From Ilex aquifolium (Eukaryota > Streptophyta > Magnoliopsida > Aquifoliales > Aquifoliaceae), in contig OX637394.1 in NCBI GenBank assembly GCA_951799425.1, positions 48,797,142-48,861,141 on the forward strand: a stretch of DNA of 64,000 bases. The letters run 5' to 3'. Under the pieces are notes generated by a model. That model was given only the letters and a program-made list of their open reading frames with translations. It was not told the origin of the DNA and did no database searches. Position 1 is the first letter of the stretch, and each line of letters starts with the position of its first letter. A program made the translations under genes and the position numbers. Positions 59,965 to 64,000 of this stretch are shown one piece after another.

Positions 59965-62900
59965 TCACTGTCTTTTTGGCACAGAATCGACAAGAAGTGA
60001 GGTTACATAGGTTTTAAACTTGGTTTTGGAATTTGTATACCCATCTTTGTCCTTGTAGAGAAGATTTATGACGCGCGCAAGATTGAGAACCCGCATTAGA
60101 AAAGGCATCGGGACAGCGGTTGGATGGAGGCATTCTTGGTTTATATCCTTCCATGCATTTGTAACTTGTTTGTCAAACTCAGCATACGCCTCTTGCTTTG
60201 AGGAACCGTGTTGTTTCATGTAACATTCCACAGCTGATGCTACGTGTCCTCTCTCTTGCTCATGCTACAAAATGTAGAAGAACCATAAAGTTTAGTCAGC
60301 AGAAAAACAAGAATTAGTACAAAATAATTAGGGAAAAAGGTGTTTTTTTGGTAATGGAGAATTGTTTTAGGGCTGCAACACAAAATCGGTGCACAAAATG
60401 ACTCACAAACTGCTCATATATAGGACTGTCCATGGGTTGAGCCAGACTAGGCCCGCGAATTTTTTTTCGGGCTTGGCCTTGGTAATGTAGGTCCTAGCGC
60501 TTATCCAAGTGAGTTATCGAACGAGTTAGGCCGGGTTTCAGGCAGGGGTAGACTACCCGCAAGCCTATTAGGCGGGCCTGCTCGCTGACTTTTTTATATA
60601 TAATTTTATTTAAAAATAATGATATTTTTGTAATTTAATATTCGTGTAAATTATATTTTTGAATCAAAAATATAGTCAAAATGGATAAAAATAAAATAAT
60701 GAATAATTTTATTTTTAATTAAAAGATGAACTACATGCAATAGAATGAATACATCCTAACTAGATTCACACCTACTCACTTATCTATTATTTGCATTACT
60801 TTACCATTTAAAACTTGTATACTTAATACATGAAAAATAAAATAATACATTATTTATAGGATCTAAATTTTTAAAACTTTAAAATTCTGACATTGGTAGA
60901 CTTATTTCAAAGTTTCAAATTTAATGGTCTAAAAGTATAACTTTTTTTCAAATAAAAGGAAGGTGGGCTATGTGGGTAGGTTGGGCTTGGCGGGCGAGCT
61001 CTTGGGCCAGGCTTCGGGCCGAGTAATGGGTTTGAGGGCAAATCTAAGCCCTCTTTTTAAGGATATTGGTCTTGGGGCGGGCCAACTATCGGACCTATCA
61101 TATTTCGGGCCTATTTTTTTCGGACCTATTTTTTTCGAACTAGGTAATGGGACCCGTGGTTAACCCGGCCCATGGACACCCCTACTCATGTATATCAATT
61201 AAATCTGGGTTTTATGCAAATAGGAGATTGCAACTTATGACAAGTAGGTTTTTGCAATAAGATATTTCAAACTTCTCTTTCTTACCTCGTGTCCTACCAT
61301 GTCGTCCATGAGTCTAGAAATCACGGATGAAGCTCTAACAATCAAAGGTTCACTGGAAACCCAATCAAAGACCTCCTTGGTTGCCAGTTCTCCCATGCCA
61401 ACAAAGGAAGTGGTGGAAAGCATCATGTAAGCACCGGAAACCAGCGCCACCTCCATATACTCCTCCGTTGTTGGAACATAGCCTTCATTAAGCCACTTGG
61501 CCTCTTGAAAGTATGCTCTAATTAATTTTTTCATCTGAAACAAGGGAAAAAAAAAAAGAAGAAGAAGACATATTGTTAGTTTGTCCATCAGTCTAAAAAT
61601 AGGTTTTTTTTTGGCAAATTAGGTAATAACTAGGAAGTGTAAAAGCACTTGCCGCTTCTTTAGCATAGTTGACACAATATGTTTTGCCTTTCTCGGCCAT
61701 CTCTTTCTCCATTTCACTATACACATCTAAGAGTGCACGATAACATAATCTCATGTATTCTGGTAGTTGATCTAAAGCACTGATGTCCCACCTGTTACTC
61801 ATGTAGTGCACATAAATAGAGTTACTAATTAGTTCCTATATGCCAATTACAACTCAAAAAATGCTTGAAAAAGAATGATAAGATCTAAAACTGGGAGTAT
61901 TCTATTTGATTAAATTGGTTGAATTTGACCTTTCGATTGCATCAGTGAAGAGCACAAGTTCTTCGAGGGTCCCATATACATCATAGATGTCATCCACAAT
62001 GGAAGTCATGGCAATTACTTTGGTTAATATCTTCCTTGCAAGAAAGTATTGGGGCTCATAGTACACTCCCAATATCCAAAAGTAGCACTCCGCCAATCTG
62101 TCTCTTGCAAAAGGTAGCTTTCTCGAAAAGTCTAAATCTTTCCACCACCTAAAACGTAAAAAAAAAATAAAATCAATTGTATCAAATCCAAACTCTTCCT
62201 TAATCCATATGTTAATGGTGATGACAAGCCTATGACTTTGTCAATAGACCAACCTTGTAATACCACTTAGCTCCTTCTGATGCACTTTCTGCAATAGGTT
62301 AAAATCCACTTTTGCAAAGTTTAGTAATACTTGATTATGCAAATTGTCTTCTTGGTAAATAGACATGTAATGCCTCGACTCTAGCCTTGTTAAGCAATTG
62401 CGGATGGGCAACTGTAGAGCATGATTTACTTGTTCAGCCAGAGGATTGGTCAAGTGGGGTAACAAGAACTTGAGGTTGGTGGTAGTAAATGCTAGTGCTT
62501 CCTCTAGTATACCTTCTCCATGCACCCTGAGTTGTGTTGCTTCGTACAAGCTTAACAATCCCTGAACGTTAGTGTTGAGGGATTCCTTGAATTTCCCATC
62601 GTCATCCTTAAACTTCTTGAACACATCTGTTTTGACAATTGACATCAAAAAATTGTACAAATTGAGCCCATAAAATGACTTGGCATATCAGAGCGCATAA
62701 ACGCGTGTTGCACGCATGCATATTTATTAATTGGTACATATTATTTAGCCTAACAAAGAAACAAATTAGATACTTACCACAAGAGACATTATGTCCTTGT
62801 TGTCTAAGCAATCGGAAACGAAGGGCTGAAGTGTAAAGGTCTTCGTCATCTTTATTATCACAATTAGTACAACACTCATAAATGTGTCCCAAAGCTGAAT

Positions 62901-63270
62901 CAACCTCAGTATCGAAATGGTAAGACACGCCTAGACGCTGGATTGCATCAATCAAGTTCAGTTGCTGTGATGGCTTATCATCAACTGACCCTAACATCTT
63001 TTTCACTTCTTCTTCTAGTTGTTGATGTTGTTGCTCTGAATGAGTATCAATTTCCTGCACAAGCAATTAGTACTCATAATAATGAATGCATTATGATTCA
63101 AATCCGTTAACAAGTGAAGAATACACAAGAGTTTACGAGCTAATTCATACTGTAGTGTCAGAAGCATATCTGAGAAAATGGTCTCCCCAAACGCTAGGAT
63201 GGTAATTTGCAGACCGACGGGTAACATTGGGGGCGGCATTTTGGGTGGCAACTGAAACATACATTGCCAT
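59965..63270 (-). CDS. Sesquiterpene synthase, TPS-a type (gene D)
   Basis: Seven exons: 63151-63270, 62778-63054, 62254-62626, 61930-62148, 61653-61791, 61286-61534 and 59965-60264, giving 558 residues without internal stops. Sizes match gene B except exon 7, which ends DSVPKRQ. Motifs: [15 protein letters not shown] near the start, RDR 35 residues before DDIYD, and DDMVGHEHE. Intron 5 begins with GC (GAAGCG|GCAAGT) instead of GT; all other introns are GT-AG. An in-frame ATG upstream (MQLASV...) is not conserved, so MAMYVS is preferred as the start. Compared with gene B, ten substitutions cluster in the 28 residues before DDxxD, while exon 5 is identical. Intron 6 holds a 764 bp hAT-like element. 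Likely active if the GC donor is spliced; product unknown. Confidence 0.88.
60421..61184. mobile_element. hAT-like MITE in intron 6 of gene D
   Basis: Ends TAGGACTGTCCATGGG and CCATGGACACCCCTA are inverted repeats with few mismatches. 8 bp target duplication CTCATATA / CTCATGTA. Copy C has the empty site (CTGCTCATATATATC, near 51040). The interior is rich in GGGC-type words, and the open frame inside is not a known protein. Confidence 0.85.
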
Positions 63271-63604
63271 TTTGTGGCTGTGGAGGGCGAGGGAGAGGGG
63301 AATGACAAGAACACTTGCTAGTTGCAAATGATTTATAAGTTAAAAGTAGGATTTTTTTTCCCTCCAATTGCTGGTATGGACTATAGAGCTTTCGTAGGCT
63401 ATTTATAGTTTCACTTCTTGGTATTGGAACTTATGGCACCAAATAACATGTGAATTTTATGATTGTACATCACTGTCCAAATCAAACAACGCGTAAAACA
63501 ATTCAATGCAACAGTGTCGGTACAAGACATTTTAGTATCATCAGCATGCAATGTGTACCCTCGGACTAAAACAGCTACCGACCATTCAATGCAGATACAC
63601 GGGG
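63271..63604 (-). promoter_or_regulatory. Upstream region of gene D
   Basis: CTATAAATAG on the minus strand at 63399-63408, same spacing to ATG as in gene B. Homology with B and C stops near 63462. Beyond it, 63463-63500 resembles 56140-56175 instead. Confidence 0.6.
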
Positions 63605-64000
63605 AAAGGGGCGGGCTACGGTACAAATATATTTAATTTTTCGATACCACGTGAAAAAGCTGTTAGGTTCATAAGGCAGTAGATTTTGTCACGTGTAAAA
63701 GTAAAAAGTAAGACAATCTTTAGTACAACAATAGTAGAAAATTTATAATATCAATGAAAAAATTATAATATCGGAGAAAAATTTACCATAATAGTAGAAA
63801 ATTTTAAAACAGCAGTGAAAAATTTATAATATCAGTGAAAATTTTATTACAGTAGTGGACAAAATTACAACAATAGTAGACAAACTTTAACTAATATGGT
63901 GATAAAAATACGATTGACACCAATAACCACATTCGTCTTAAATACGACAATGTTGCATTTCAACGATGTCCAAATCAAAAAAAAATTTGGTATTGTACAA
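63605..64000. repeat. Dispersed repeat S, copy 2
   Basis: Colinear with 55525-55920 with scattered differences, running to the window end. Confidence 0.7.

Noticed and set aside
63145-63327. Upstream in-frame ATG (MQLASV...) as the start of gene D
   Set aside because: The extension is not conserved in B or C, and the internal ATG with MAMYVS matches family starts and the conserved AAAATGGC context.

Overview
The window looks like angiosperm (probably eudicot) nuclear DNA. It is AT-rich and full of plant-type transposable elements, and its only cellular genes are intron-containing terpene synthases of the TPS-a type (class I, cytosolic, expected to use farnesyl diphosphate). No RNA genes, prokaryotic features or CRISPR arrays were seen. 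All terpene synthase (TPS) copies lie on the minus strand.

Layout. (1) 1-3237: gene-poor DNA with a decayed Ty1/copia pol fragment. (2) 3238-12552: a 9.3 kb segment bounded by imperfect terminal inverted repeats and a 9-11 bp target duplication. It is almost entirely tandem repeats, and these form a giant inverted repeat with its axis near 7390. (3) 12553-17172: AT-rich DNA, a possible gypsy-type LTR piece, a small inverted-repeat element and a two-exon TPS relic. (4) 17173-31180: duplication block 1, with a truncated TPS (exons 5-7), a copia element split by a MuDR-type (MULE) fragment, an apparently intact seven-exon TPS (gene B, 25299-28867) and a truncated RTE-type LINE. (5) 31181-37786: dispersed repeats and a full-length but mutated RTE LINE with target duplications. 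(6) 37787-55035: duplication block 2, the same order as block 1 but enlarged by at least eight later insertions (Harbinger-like, hAT-like, SINE, L1 fragment, solo LTRs). Its TPS (copy C) is dead. (7) 55036-59256: MITE-like hairpins, a hAT-like element and an LTR fragment. (8) 59257-63460: a third TPS unit (gene D, 59965-63270), intact apart from a GC-AG intron. (9) 63461-64000: a dispersed repeat also present at 55525-55920.

Taken together this is a tandem array of sesquiterpene synthase genes that grew by duplication of large blocks and then decayed. Genes B and D keep the RDR, DDxxD and NSE/DTE-type metal-binding motifs over about 556-558 residues. Copy C lost the DDxxD exon end and has two splice lesions. 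Three further TPS pieces are relics. Paired empty and filled sites between the blocks give direct evidence for the boundaries and relative ages of many of the mobile elements.

The least explained object is the 3238-12552 element. Several tandem arrays, two of them built on 21 bp monomers that share a TTAACATT core, are arranged as mirror-image arms inside one target-duplicated unit.
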